DNA of 64,000 nt from an uncultured Oleispira sp. (lineage in GTDB: Bacteria > Pseudomonadota > Gammaproteobacteria > Pseudomonadales > Oceanobacteraceae): the NCBI GenBank assembly GCA_913019965.1, contig CAJVZR010000010.1, positions 1 through 64,000 on the forward strand, written 5' to 3'. A model generated the notes under the pieces. The model saw only the letters and a list, made by a program, of their open reading frames with translations. It did not search any database and was not told the DNA's origin. A program made the position numbers and the translations under genes. This document shows positions 18,621-27,999 of this stretch, one piece after another (the first letter of the stretch is position 1; each line of letters begins with the position of its first letter).

Positions 18621-20036
18621 TTATTGTGTCACTCCGATTAAGGTTTGAACTTCAATCACATCTTGCTCACTACCCCCGAATTTTTTAATTGCCGCGGCGG
18701 TTTGTTTATTACAGTTAGTCCATTTAGAAAAGAAAGGCGCTTCATCTTTGCTGTTGATGCAAATCTTTCCTTCAAGGTGCTTTCTATCCACAATGCGATC
18801 CTCATTGCTCAATTCGATAAGTTGTAATTCCATTTCTGCGGTGAAGTCGCTGTTCACCACGGTATTTGGTGCCCATAGATTTAAATCCACATTCACATCT
18901 AATAATCCTGATTCTTTATTGTATTGGCTAGATACAATTTCAAATTGTTGGCGCGCAATATAACGGCCGCGTTGACGTACATCTGAACCTAACATCTTCC
19001 ATCCAGCATTAATGTCATCCGCTGGGGTTAACATAAAACCAAAGCCGGTTATGGCTGCCAAGCCTTCATCATAATTTGCTGTGTTATATTGAGCTGAGAC
19101 TTCCGCTGACAATAAAAGTGATTGCGCTGTGGTATTTGATTCTTGCAAAGCATTTTCATATGTTGCAATGCTCTTTACTCGTGCCGAAATGTGCTCATTT
19201 TCACCACTCAGCCCAGCATAATAAACGGTTAAATCATACTGTAATCGTTTATTCAGCGGCTTCACTTCACCAATTAATTGAAAGCCACCATAATTAGGGG
19301 TCCAGGCTCGCGAGATATTCACAGCCAGAGTACAGCGAGTACCTTTGATGGTAGAAGGCTGACAATCTTCAATAGCAATATGATATAGATATGGCCACAT
19401 GCCGTCTGAATTACAGCCATTACTTTCTACGCTGCGGTCACACTTTGTATTCAAGGCAAATCCCTGTAAGAAAGTGGATGTATGACCTTCTTGCCAAGGC
19501 TGATCTGGCAGTTCAAATGGGAATTCAATTCTATTTTTAGCCGTAGGAACATCCCCCTGGCTCACTTCATCTTCCCAGTTTAATGTGATGCTTCCTTGTA
19601 CGACATTAAGGTCCGTCGTATCAATCGTGATCGCCTTCGTTGATGGATACATATAATTGCCATCCACACCGGTATTTTGCCCCATACGAGAGGTGAGTTG
19701 ATCTGAATCTAAGCCGGGCACGAGGTAGTTTTCATAAGTCGAGATTCGATGAGGAATACGCCCATTCACCGGATCAATTATAAAACGCTTCCACTCATGA
19801 TTCATTCCTTGCCAGATGCTTAAATACTGGCCCATAGGCTCATAAGATTGTTGAGTGGCGGTAAAGTTGTCAGAGCTCATAACCGTAGTCTGATTGGCCT
19901 CTTTTAAGATATCAGATTGGCCAATCTCGACGGTTGGTGGCTCTACCTTAGACATGGCCAGCGCACTACTGGTCGTCATTGATAGGCAGCTAATAGCCGC
20001 TAACGTACTAACAAGTTTTGTGTGGGAGTAAATCAT
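18621..20036 (-). CDS. Secreted protein of unknown function
   Basis: A signal peptide (residues 1-27, ending SALA) precedes about 444 residues predicted to be beta-rich. There are four cysteines in the middle (TKCDRSVESNGC and DCQPSTIKGTRC) and a late pair near KICINSKDEA and WTNC, suggesting periplasmic disulfides. I do not recognise a family. It is followed at once by the ATC-hydrolase-like gene. An AraC regulator lies upstream on the same strand, 102 bases away. Confidence 0.65.
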   Translation of the reverse strand: MIYSHTKLVSTLAAISCLSMTTSSALAMSKVEPPTVEIGQSDILKEANQTTVMSSDNFTATQQSYEPMGQYLSIWQGMNHEWKRFIIDPVNGRIPHRISTYENYLVPGLDSDQLTSRMGQNTGVDGNYMYPSTKAITIDTTDLNVVQGSITLNWEDEVSQGDVPTAKNRIEFPFELPDQPWQEGHTSTFLQGFALNTKCDRSVESNGCNSDGMWPYLYHIAIEDCQPSTIKGTRCTLAVNISRAWTPNYGGFQLIGEVKPLNKRLQYDLTVYYAGLSGENEHISARVKSIATYENALQESNTTAQSLLLSAEVSAQYNTANYDEGLAAITGFGFMLTPADDINAGWKMLGSDVRQRGRYIARQQFEIVSSQYNKESGLLDVNVDLNLWAPNTVVNSDFTAEMELQLIELSNEDRIVDRKHLEGKICINSKDEAPFFSKWTNCNKQTAAAIKKFGGSEQDVIEVQTLIGVTQ

Positions 20037-20138
20037 GTGAGGGACCTTTTATTATTTTTAGGTCTCTATGATTAAGAAAATAAACATCGGTGTCTTAAGA
20101 AAGATACCGCTGAGTTCAAACGATACCGAAGAAAGCAA

Positions 20139-21140
20139 TTATGCAATATGATTGGTCGACTGACGAAATTGCAAAGGAGATAACCCCGTCCGGTTACGGA
20201 ACGAACGGGCAAAAGCACTGCGATTACTAAAATCCAATGCTTCAGAAATTTGCTGTATTGAGTCGCTTGTTTGCTCAAGAAGTTGCTTCGCTTTTAATTC
20301 ACGAACATCATCTAAAACCGCTTGATACGATGTGCCTTCTTCTAATAAACGTCTTTTAAACGTACTTTCACTCACGTTAAGTGCCATTGCACAGTCAGAC
20401 AATATTAACGCTTTAAAAATGGCCTGATTAGCCAATAAACTGCGTAATTTAACTTCGAATTTTGCTAACGAATTTAACGACTGCAATTGTACTTTGGCTT
20501 CTTGTAATAAAGCCTCTTTCGCTCCTGGATCTGCTCTTTCAATTGCAAAATCCATGATTTCACGATCGAAGACAATTTTATTTTCCGCTTGAGAGAAGAA
20601 TATATTATCCGTATCCAGAATTCTCTTGTATTCCGATAGCGGGCCTAATGCTTTATGCATAAAGTGAATTTCTTTGATCTTAATCGGCTTCGACCACTCA
20701 ACTAGATAGTTGGCAATGGCGTACAGGCTGGCTTGGCAGTATTCAACCAGAAAGGCGATACTCTGCGGGTCACAATTTTCGACAGCGATGGTGCTGATGA
20801 CCGACCCTTCTTGATAACTCAAACGGCTATGAAGCCCATTGCGGGTTAAATGCTGAAATTTGTAGCCATAACGACAAGCTTCCCCTAGGGTATTACAGCT
20901 TTGAACTAGCAACCCTAATATGCCATGGCCCGGAGGTAAGCTTTTGGCTGATGTACGTAATACAAATAGTGGGTCTTTTTCTACTTCAGAACACGATGAT
21001 GCCAGATTATTAAAATCAACTAAGCTCAACGACATCAAACTCAAATTCGCAGTAAGTGGTACTTTTACCTTCTTTTTATTTGCTACCGATAAACGTTTTA
21101 ATAAATGTTTAGAATAATAGGAGGAAATTTTAATATTCAT
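20139..21140 (-). CDS. AraC-family transcriptional regulator
   Basis: This 333-residue regulator has an N-terminal PF12625-like sensing region (about 20-215), including LPPGHGILGLLVQSCNTLGE. A C-terminal AraC helix-turn-helix region follows (ALNVSESTFKRRLLEEGTSY, then ISEALDFSNRSAFARSFRNR). The same subgroup occurs at 4209-5219. It probably controls the secreted protein and ATC-hydrolase-like genes just downstream; that is inferred from position. Confidence 0.88.
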   Translation of the reverse strand: MNIKISSYYSKHLLKRLSVANKKKVKVPLTANLSLMSLSLVDFNNLASSCSEVEKDPLFVLRTSAKSLPPGHGILGLLVQSCNTLGEACRYGYKFQHLTRNGLHSRLSYQEGSVISTIAVENCDPQSIAFLVEYCQASLYAIANYLVEWSKPIKIKEIHFMHKALGPLSEYKRILDTDNIFFSQAENKIVFDREIMDFAIERADPGAKEALLQEAKVQLQSLNSLAKFEVKLRSLLANQAIFKALILSDCAMALNVSESTFKRRLLEEGTSYQAVLDDVRELKAKQLLEQTSDSIQQISEALDFSNRSAFARSFRNRTGLSPLQFRQSTNHIA

Positions 21141-21226
21141 AGACTGGCATTTTATTTTTATAAGATCGACAATTCTAATTAGCGAGTATTAAAGTAAATA
21201 CTTTTAAAGCATTAAACAAGCACCTT

Positions 21227-22006
21227 TTATTGATTATGTTTATAATCAAAGAAAAAATCACGATAGCTTATTTTCTTTTGCACTTCTTTTAAGGCCCATT
21301 CGTAGCGTAATCGAAAGCGCTTTTCACTCTCTTTAGAAAATATGCTTTTCACACTCACTTGATAAGGAAGTTTTAACAATTTTAGGTATTTATCTTCCTT
21401 AGTATTTTCTAACCACCATTCTAACGCCATAGAATCCACATGGAAAAAGCCATCAACTCGATCATGTTTAACCAACATAAAACCACGCTTGTATATCTCT
21501 TCACCTGCCAACTTAACTAGGTTAATTGATTCATGCTTAAGAAAGTTAGGCACATATCCGCCACTCCAGAAAGCTAGCTGCTTGCCTGCGAGCTGCTGCA
21601 GCTCAATGGGCTCAACAAGATTATCCGCTTTTTGGACGATGAGCCCTGGTTGAATTGTCATCACATCAACATCCGTTAAGATGAAATCATCTCGGATGGT
21701 ATTAGGAGTTTTTGCCGCAAATAAAACAATATCAGCCTCATCGAGTAAGAGCATTTGGAAAGCCCTTTGCACGGGATAGCCTTTTAATGTGAAATTTTCC
21801 ACCTGCATTTCTTTTAAAATAAGTTTTACATACTCAACCGCAGGGCCCTGCAAATTTTCCTCTGGGCCCTTTTCAATATGAGGTGGCAGTTCAAAGTAGG
21901 CGATGTGGATAGTTTCAGCCTGGTTACCTACTTCATTATTCCCCCAACTTATAAGGGGCAATAATATTAGACATAAGTAGGCTATATATTGCGATAAATG
22001 AGTCAT
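21227..22006 (-). CDS. Periplasmic solute-binding-like protein (SBP_bac_3 type)
   Basis: The signal peptide covers about residues 1-22. Residues 30-255 follow the polar amino-acid-binding fold, with FELPPHIEKGPE at the first strand and an EADIVLFAAKT strand. No ABC permease or ATPase gene is nearby, so it is an orphan. Such stand-alone proteins can act as sensors or scavengers. One of three orphan proteins of this type in the window (also 39531-40346 and 49220-49981). Confidence 0.75.
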   Translation of the reverse strand: MTHLSQYIAYLCLILLPLISWGNNEVGNQAETIHIAYFELPPHIEKGPEENLQGPAVEYVKLILKEMQVENFTLKGYPVQRAFQMLLLDEADIVLFAAKTPNTIRDDFILTDVDVMTIQPGLIVQKADNLVEPIELQQLAGKQLAFWSGGYVPNFLKHESINLVKLAGEEIYKRGFMLVKHDRVDGFFHVDSMALEWWLENTKEDKYLKLLKLPYQVSVKSIFSKESEKRFRLRYEWALKEVQKKISYRDFFFDYKHNQ

Positions 22007-22055
22007 TTCATGAGTATAGCTCTTTTATTTCGCACTCTTAGCCCACGAGTGTAAA

Positions 22056-22778
22056 TTATAGCCCTAGTCGCCTGATATTCTCGACATTGTTATTCATCAG
22101 ATGTCTCAAGCCATATCGAAATAATAACCGTTTAAACCCGGTTAAATTGCTGCCTTTTTGCGCATAAAATTCATCTGGCAGATCATAAATTCCAAAATCA
22201 TCGGCAATACCCTCTTTTTGGATATAGGTACTTTTTCCTAACCATTCATTATCGGGTTTCTTTAAACATTTAGTCGCAATACCATAAGCACTGAAGGCCC
22301 CCCGGCTATTCTTTTCACACTGATCGGCGAAGCGTTCTTGCACCTTATTTAAATACCGTTTATCGATGATATAACCTTCGAGATCTAACCACTCCCCTTC
22401 AAAATACACTTCCACCCAGCTGTGGATAATTCGCTTAGGAGCAAAGAAGAATAGGTAGTTGGGTATTGCGCCTTTTTGCAGCTCGTTATAAATAGTAAAA
22501 CCGTGGAATCGGGCAGGAATACCAATTCCCCGTAAAAGCGCCATCAACAGAGTACCCTTGGTATTACATTGCCCATAACCATCGGCAAGTACTTGGCTAG
22601 CACTGAGGGTATCATCCTTATTATATCCAAATTTAATGTCATCACGGACGAAGTTATACACAGCTTCGATGGCATCATAGGCTGTTAAGTTTTTCCAGTT
22701 CTTAGCGTTAATTAATTGCTGGATACTTTCATCTTCAAAATTTAACATTGGAGAAGTTTGTAAAAGAGAATTTTTCAT
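22056..22778 (-). CDS. Transglutaminase-like cysteine protein
   Basis: The transglutaminase-core triad is present: Cys71 in GYGQCNTKG, His119 in IHSWVEV and Asp132 in WLDLEGY. There is no signal peptide, so it should be cytoplasmic. The 240 residues contain no extra domain. Members of this fold act as peptidases or amidases as well as cross-linkers. It lies between the solute-binding gene and an AraC regulator, all on the minus strand but with gaps of 50-108 bases. Confidence 0.82.
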   Translation of the reverse strand: MKNSLLQTSPMLNFEDESIQQLINAKNWKNLTAYDAIEAVYNFVRDDIKFGYNKDDTLSASQVLADGYGQCNTKGTLLMALLRGIGIPARFHGFTIYNELQKGAIPNYLFFFAPKRIIHSWVEVYFEGEWLDLEGYIIDKRYLNKVQERFADQCEKNSRGAFSAYGIATKCLKKPDNEWLGKSTYIQKEGIADDFGIYDLPDEFYAQKGSNLTGFKRLLFRYGLRHLMNNNVENIRRLGL

Positions 22779-22886
22779 CGAGTTTCCTATTCAGTATTAA
22801 TGAATTTATTGAATAGGTTTAAGATATATCAGGGCAAAAGGAATGAATTGAATAAACTGGCTATCCTTATTTATTTGTCTTTTTCA

Positions 22887-23630
22887 TTAATTATTGTCAG
22901 GCCAATCTTTCTTAGTTACTTGGCGAATTGTCATGCCGAAGTTATTTCGAAATGTCCGGCTAAGATGAGCGCTGTCTGAAAAGCCTGCAACGTGCGCGGC
23001 CTCAGTGGCTGACAGCCCCCTTTGCAATGAGTTAATTGCACACAACAAGCGTCGCCATAATAAATAGGGACGCCAAGCAATATTCATTTCTGCTTTAAAT
23101 AAATGTAAAAAACGGCTTTCCGATAGGTTAAGTTCATCTGCAATGGTTGAGGCTCTCCAATGATCAGGTTTAATACACTCTCCTGCTAAGCAGGTATTGA
23201 GTTTTTGCTGTAATGAGAGGATACGAGGATCAAGCCGAGGGTTGCCATTTAATAACTCACAATCAATATTGAGCGCTTGCCATAAGCCCGCTAATTGATC
23301 GATATCGAGATCTGAATTTTGCTGCTGAAATGCCTCTAAGTTTACAATTTCATGATGAGGCTTTTGCTGGATTATTTTTAACAGCGCTTCCCCTATAGAC
23401 GATTGCGGCTCAATTAAAAGAATCCAACCCTTTACCATGGCCAGCTTATGCTTAACCGCACTATTTATAACCACTGCTTGCTGATCAATTGCGATAGCGC
23501 CGCTTATTTCAACGCAGCATTCTAAGTCAGGCCAAATGATCTGTAAGGCATTATGCTGATGCCAGTCATTATCCAACACCGAGCCATAATACGCTAATAA
23601 CCCTGCTTGTAGTTGTATATAAGAGTTCAT
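22887..23630 (-). CDS. AraC-family transcriptional regulator
   Basis: The 247-residue protein has a short cupin-like sensing part (about 1-110) and a C-terminal AraC domain. The first helix-turn-helix is STIADELNLSESRFLHLFK and the second is EAAHVAGFSDSAHLSRTFRN. It is upstream of the transglutaminase gene on the same strand and may regulate it. Confidence 0.85.
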   Translation of the reverse strand: MNSYIQLQAGLLAYYGSVLDNDWHQHNALQIIWPDLECCVEISGAIAIDQQAVVINSAVKHKLAMVKGWILLIEPQSSIGEALLKIIQQKPHHEIVNLEAFQQQNSDLDIDQLAGLWQALNIDCELLNGNPRLDPRILSLQQKLNTCLAGECIKPDHWRASTIADELNLSESRFLHLFKAEMNIAWRPYLLWRRLLCAINSLQRGLSATEAAHVAGFSDSAHLSRTFRNNFGMTIRQVTKKDWPDNN

Positions 23631-23666
23631 GCTTTGAGTATATCAATGCTTTCAAAGCATAAATAC

Positions 23667-23900
23667 TTAAGAAGTAACGCTAGGCTCTCTTTTTAATCGC
23701 TCACTGATTTTATGCACCGCGGGGGCAACAAAGATCACAGCAAAAAAAGCGATGGGGAATGCCAGACTGAAGGCTTTTCCCCAATCGAAAAGGAACTCGG
23801 GATGAAAACCCTGATGAATTGCCGTCAGGGTAAAAGACATAATGCAGGTCATAAACACTGCCATAAAAAAAGGAAAGTAGAATTGCTCTAGTTTTCTCAT
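23667..23900 (-). CDS. DUF2798 membrane protein
   Basis: The 77-residue protein has two transmembrane helices (about 8-30 and 43-63) and the pattern of DUF2798, including AVFMTCIMSFTLT and the F-x-W-x-x-AF-x-x-AFPIAF segment. Function unknown. It is divergent from the MarR gene, and a MarR operator candidate lies in the 5' region, so it is probably part of that regulon. Confidence 0.8.
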   Translation of the reverse strand: MRKLEQFYFPFFMAVFMTCIMSFTLTAIHQGFHPEFLFDWGKAFSLAFPIAFFAVIFVAPAVHKISERLKREPSVTS

Positions 23901-23955
23901 GTTCTGCTCAACTATTATCCCTGACTTACGGCGTTTTGAAACATCTCAATCAGCG

Positions 23956-23975
23956 TTGTCAACTAAGGATGACAA
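23956..23975. promoter_or_regulatory. Palindromic operator, site 1, of the MarR gene
   Basis: TTGTCA-N8-TGACAA at 23956-23975. It repeats the half sites and spacing of site 2 exactly and lies 44 bases from it, in the spacer shared with the divergent DUF2798 gene. Confidence 0.75.
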
Positions 23976-23984
23976 GAATAGTAG

Positions 23985-24013
23985 TTGCTTGAGAGCAGCT
24001 TGTCAACTAAAAT
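23985..24013 (+). promoter_or_regulatory. Promoter of the MarR gene
   Basis: TTGCTT (23985-23990) and TAAAAT (24008-24013) are 17 bases apart, a good sigma-70 pair. Transcription should start at about 24020, essentially at the ATG (24021), which would make the message leaderless. The minus-10 lies inside operator site 2, so a bound repressor would block polymerase. Confidence 0.6.
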
Positions 24014-24019
24014 TGACAA
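24000..24019. promoter_or_regulatory. Palindromic operator, site 2, of the MarR gene
   Basis: TTGTCA-N8-TGACAA at 24000-24019, the same arrangement as site 1. It ends one base before the ATG chosen for the MarR gene and covers the minus-10 element. This is the layout expected for autorepression. Confidence 0.8.
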
Positions 24020-24020
24020 C

Positions 24021-24473
24021 ATGATTATTCCAGACTTATCTCAAAATTTAAAATCTCTACTGTTTAAGCGCTACGAATGGTATGAGAAAGAACTCTTACT
24101 GTCTTTAGAACAGCAAGGGGATGTTAGCCTCACAACGGCTCAAGCCCGCGCGTTGGCGGTTTTGAACGGTGAAAGCAGCAGCATCTCTGCCCTCGCCCGC
24201 AGCCTAAACATCAGCCGCCAAGCCGCCCATAAAACCGTTGTACGCCTGATCGAGCTGGATTGGATCAAGCTGGAAGACAGCGATAAGGGCAATGAAAAGA
24301 TCATCAACTTCACCGAGCATGGCCAGCAAATGCGCGGTAAGATGAAAGAGCACATGCTGCGCATTGAAAACGATATTGCTCAGTCCATCGGCCCAGAGCG
24401 CTACGCTATATTAGTCGAAGTGCTGAATACTGATTGGCAAGGTCTAATGGTAGATAGCTTAGAGACGGAATAA
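24021..24473 (+). CDS. MarR-family transcriptional regulator
   Basis: The protein is a 150-residue MarR-type winged helix-turn-helix with SISALARSLNISRQAAHKTV and a beta-wing LIELDWIKLEDSDKGNEK. An in-frame TTG at 23985 would add 12 residues, but those bases form the promoter and operator, so the ATG at 24021 is preferred. It probably represses itself and the divergent DUF2798 gene. Its last 15 bases overlap the end of the convergent MATE transporter gene. Confidence 0.85.
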   Translation: MIIPDLSQNLKSLLFKRYEWYEKELLLSLEQQGDVSLTTAQARALAVLNGESSSISALARSLNISRQAAHKTVVRLIELDWIKLEDSDKGNEKIINFTEHGQQMRGKMKEHMLRIENDIAQSIGPERYAILVEVLNTDWQGLMVDSLETE

Positions 24474-25901
24474 CCGTCTCAGCTCTTTAAAGTCGCCAAC
24501 ATAATCCCGCCATACTGGATAATTGGCAATATCAGAGTCGTACTCTCGCAGCCAGACATTGAGTAACCTTCCCGCATACAGCGCTCCTAGAATATTGGCG
24601 ATGGCAATACCCCACCAAATACCCATAGCATCCAACAGATAAAAGCCAGCTATAGCACAAGGTATGGTCAAAAGCAGAGATTTCACTAAGGTCAGTTGCA
24701 GTGATAGCTTACCTTGTTGCACGCCATTGAAAAATGAGGTGGTGATCAGTAATAAACCAAAGCCTGGTAACGTCAGGCCGACGATATAAAAATAATCTTT
24801 ACTGTGTTCAATCACGGCGCTACTGTCACTGAACAGGGCGACAAGTGGCTCAATAAAAACAAGCACCAAGCCATAAAAGACCAGCCCCCAATAAACCGTC
24901 ATTCGACCCGACAGGGCCACCGCTTGATCTAACCGCCTCAGCGAGAGCTGATCAGAAGCAAGTGCACCATAATTTTGCGCAATAAAGGGTGTCATAATTA
25001 CCGCCAGTGCCAAAATGCCCACTAGCCCCAACGACTCAATGCGAATCACCAAACCATAAGCGGCAACCGCCGAAATTGGATCTTCGCTCATGGCGACAAA
25101 GCGTGTAATCACAGCAATAGCAATCGGAGCTAAAACTTGGGCAGCAATAGCAGGTATTGCCAAACGATATACATCTTTAAACCAGCCTCTCGCTTGCGAC
25201 CAAGCTTGTTGAGTCGTCAGTTTAAAAGCCGATCCTTTAAAGAGTTCTTGCTGAATTAATAAAGCCAACATCAATACCAACATTACCGCCCATGAAAATA
25301 CCGTTGCCCAAGCAGCTCCCGCAAGTCCCAGCTCGAATTCAAAGATCAGCAAATAATCTAATACCAAATTAATCACGCCACCAATCGCCATCACGATAGT
25401 GCTTTTTACCATCACCCCTTTTGCCATTAAACTAGCGTTGGCGACGAGAGTACCGACTAATAAACATAAACCTAAATACAAGGGCAACATGTATTCGCTT
25501 ATTAATTTCAGCATCGCATCTTCTGCCCCTAGAAGGGCAAAAATCCTATCGATGCTTATTGTGTCAAAATAGAAGGCTAATCCGCCAAATAACATAAATA
25601 ACAGCATAATAAATACTAATGTTAAACTGGCAATACCTTGGGCTTTTTCTATATTTTGGCTACCCAATGCTTGGCCAACATTGGCCGATACCGCAATGGC
25701 ACTGCCCATAAAAAAACTAATCAGAAAGAAATAAACCGGATAAGAAAAACTGATCGCGGCTAATTCTTTCTCGCCTAGTTGGCCGATAAAATAACTATCC
25801 ACCAGCTGGAAAAGGAATGTCATCAACATGCCTATTGCGGCAGGAGCTGTCATGGTAATGAGCGCTTTTTTAACTGGCATTTCTAGCAGTTGATTAGCCA
25901 T
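24459..25901 (-). CDS. MATE-family efflux transporter
   Basis: The 480-residue protein has about twelve transmembrane helices and a typical MATE start (KKALITMTAPAAIGMLMTFL, then LVDSYFIGQLG). It would export cationic drugs or metabolites in exchange for sodium or protons. It sits 13 bases downstream of the FMN reductase gene, suggesting one transcript. It overlaps the MarR gene tail to tail. Confidence 0.9.
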   Translation of the reverse strand: MANQLLEMPVKKALITMTAPAAIGMLMTFLFQLVDSYFIGQLGEKELAAISFSYPVYFFLISFFMGSAIAVSANVGQALGSQNIEKAQGIASLTLVFIMLLFMLFGGLAFYFDTISIDRIFALLGAEDAMLKLISEYMLPLYLGLCLLVGTLVANASLMAKGVMVKSTIVMAIGGVINLVLDYLLIFEFELGLAGAAWATVFSWAVMLVLMLALLIQQELFKGSAFKLTTQQAWSQARGWFKDVYRLAIPAIAAQVLAPIAIAVITRFVAMSEDPISAVAAYGLVIRIESLGLVGILALAVIMTPFIAQNYGALASDQLSLRRLDQAVALSGRMTVYWGLVFYGLVLVFIEPLVALFSDSSAVIEHSKDYFYIVGLTLPGFGLLLITTSFFNGVQQGKLSLQLTLVKSLLLTIPCAIAGFYLLDAMGIWWGIAIANILGALYAGRLLNVWLREYDSDIANYPVWRDYVGDFKELRRLFRL

Positions 25902-25914
25902 TATTGCTATCTGC

Positions 25915-26439
25915 TTATTTCAACAAAGAGACAGCTGTCATTAGCTTGTCTTTAATTTCGATATTATTGATTTCAGATTTTTCCATATCAAATTGATCAT
26001 AGAACTTGCCCACCGACAAATCCGCCTTAACGTCTAAGCCAAAATAAGGCGCTGACCCCTTTGCCGCCGCTAATACCGTCGCTGCACCACCAGGGCCTGG
26101 TGAGGTCGCTAATAAAACGGCAGGCTTATCTTGATAGACCTTCATATCGATACGAGAAGTCCAATCGAACAAATTTTTATAGGCGGCGGTATAAGAACCA
26201 TTATGCTCGGCAAAAGAAATCATCACCGCATCGGCTTGTTTGATCTTATTTAAAAAATCATGCGCCAGCTGTGGAATACCGGATTCGTTTTCACGGTCGC
26301 TGCTGTAAATCGGCATTTCATAATCGTTAATATCGATTAAATCCACCTGAGCATCTTCTATCAAATTGGCGGTATAAGTCACCAAAGACTTATTGATTGA
26401 AGAACGGCTGCTGCTGGCGGCAAAGGCTAATACTTTCAT
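25915..26439 (-). CDS. NADPH-dependent FMN reductase family protein
   Basis: The 174-residue flavodoxin-like fold begins with LAFAASSSRSSINKSL (phosphate-binding loop for FMN). It continues with SFAEHNGSYTAAYKNLFDW and TSPGPGGAATVL, both typical of NAD(P)H-dependent flavin or quinone reductases. It is the first gene of a short operon with the MATE transporter. Confidence 0.87.
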   Translation of the reverse strand: MKVLAFAASSSRSSINKSLVTYTANLIEDAQVDLIDINDYEMPIYSSDRENESGIPQLAHDFLNKIKQADAVMISFAEHNGSYTAAYKNLFDWTSRIDMKVYQDKPAVLLATSPGPGGAATVLAAAKGSAPYFGLDVKADLSVGKFYDQFDMEKSEINNIEIKDKLMTAVSLLK

Positions 26440-26507
26440 AATCTATCTCTACTTTAAGGTCTCTATTAATTTGGTGTTAAGTTAAATCGTGTATTTTTTA
26501 GGTTTTA

Positions 26508-26918
26508 TTAACGCAAGTGGTCGATGCCATCGTAGGCAATAAATTCGATCACGTTATCGTCGGGATCACGGATAAAAAATGACGTCCCAGTCGGATGCTG
26601 CATGGGTTCGCCACTCAATGGAATGTTCAACTCAGCAAGTTGTTTTATCACCGCCTGGGCATCGCTAACTTCTAACGCTACATGGGTATAACCCGTAAGC
26701 TTAATATCTGGCTGCATCAAGACATTCTTCTTCTCTGCTTGATTCGCATTCAAAATGAAGTTGATGTTAATGCCGCTCGGATGCTCAACGATGGCCACAG
26801 GCTCTGGACCCGTAGGGCCAGTAATGTACTCAAAGCCTAGTTGCGCATAAAAATCACGGGAAGTAGTGAAATCACTGACGCGGATACCAATGTGATTAAC
26901 TCGTGTAAGTTGCTTCAT
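26508..26918 (-). CDS. VOC/glyoxalase-fold protein
   Basis: A 136-residue single-copy VOC protein. NHIGIRVSDF at residues 8-17, then GYTHVALEVSDA and FIRDPDDNVIEFI near the end, carry the usual metal-ligand positions (His, Glu). The ATG at 26918 is preferred over an upstream in-frame one (26984) because GGAAGGAAG lies just before it. It could be a glyoxalase, dioxygenase or resistance protein. It is divergent from a LysR regulator. Confidence 0.85.
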   Translation of the reverse strand: MKQLTRVNHIGIRVSDFTTSRDFYAQLGFEYITGPTGPEPVAIVEHPSGININFILNANQAEKKNVLMQPDIKLTGYTHVALEVSDAQAVIKQLAELNIPLSGEPMQHPTGTSFFIRDPDDNVIEFIAYDGIDHLR

Positions 26919-27088
26919 TATTCTTCCTTCCCATCTAGTTATGCTGAATGATTCGTTGATGTAGTTATCATAGATTAGCCACAAAAGAAGATTAATAGGT
27001 TATCCGTGCAATCATTATTTCCATATGACACCTAATCTGACTAAAATGGGAGCCTACTCCCCCCTTTATTCCCGTGAGTGTTAAGACA

Positions 27089-27988
27089 ATGGCCTTTGAT
27101 TCCCAACTATTAGATGGCATGGTAATTTTTGTTGAAGTGGTCAATAGCGGCAGCTTCACTCAAGCCGCACTGACCAGCGGCCACTCAACGTCTTACATCA
27201 GCAAGGAAATCAATAAGCTTGAGTCACGCTTAGGCGTCCGCTTATTACAGCGTACGACTCGTTCACTGAGTTTGACCCCAGAAGGTGAGGTTTACTTTCA
27301 GCAGTGCCAGCAGATCATTGATGACGCCGAGCAAGCCCAAAATATACTCAGTGGCGGTCAAGCCCAGCCTAAAGGTACCTTGCGTATCAGCTGCCCCACT
27401 AGCTTCGGTATGACGAGGATGCAGGCGATATTCTCAGAGTTTATTAACCGTTATCCGGAAGTGAATTTAGAAATTGATTTGAATGATCGTAAGGTTGATA
27501 TGATTAGCGAAGGCTTTGATGTGTTAATCCGAGCTTCACAGCAGCTGGATGATTCCAGTTTAATTAGCCGTAAAATTCACAGCTCGCAAGGTATTATCGT
27601 CGCCGCTCCGAGCTATTTAGCCAAACATGGTAACCCGACCTGTGCGCAAGACCTAGTGGGTCAACCTGCCATTACCTACAGTAATTTAAAAAATAACGAC
27701 CAATGGCATTTAACCAACCCAGCAGGCAAGATTGAAACGATTAAGTTGAATAGCCGAGTGCAAACCAATAGTTCGGAATTGGAAGTTTCATTGTGCGTAG
27801 CCGGCCATGGCGTGATGTTGATGCCACGTTTTAACTTAAATGGAGAACTTGAGCGGGGAGAGCTGGTCGAGTTATTGAGCGATTATCAGCGAGCGGAAAT
27901 CAACGTCTACGTGGTCTACCCTAGCCGTAAACACATGTCGGCTAAGGTACGCAGTTTTATTGATTTTGTCTGCTCTGAACTGGCTTAA
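27089..27988 (+). CDS. LysR-family transcriptional regulator
   Basis: The winged helix-turn-helix GSFTQAALTSGHSTSYISKE with LLQRTTRSLSLTPEG is followed by a LysR effector domain, about 299 residues in all. A GTG at 27074 would add five residues; neither start has a clear ribosome site, and the ATG is chosen by family convention. It is divergent from the VOC gene, its likely target. Confidence 0.88.
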   Translation: MAFDSQLLDGMVIFVEVVNSGSFTQAALTSGHSTSYISKEINKLESRLGVRLLQRTTRSLSLTPEGEVYFQQCQQIIDDAEQAQNILSGGQAQPKGTLRISCPTSFGMTRMQAIFSEFINRYPEVNLEIDLNDRKVDMISEGFDVLIRASQQLDDSSLISRKIHSSQGIIVAAPSYLAKHGNPTCAQDLVGQPAITYSNLKNNDQWHLTNPAGKIETIKLNSRVQTNSSELEVSLCVAGHGVMLMPRFNLNGELERGELVELLSDYQRAEINVYVVYPSRKHMSAKVRSFIDFVCSELA

Positions 27989-27999
27989 GATAGCTAGGG

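Noticed and set aside
23985-24020. TTG start of the MarR gene, 12 residues upstream
   Set aside because: The bases form the minus-35, minus-10 and operator of its own promoter.
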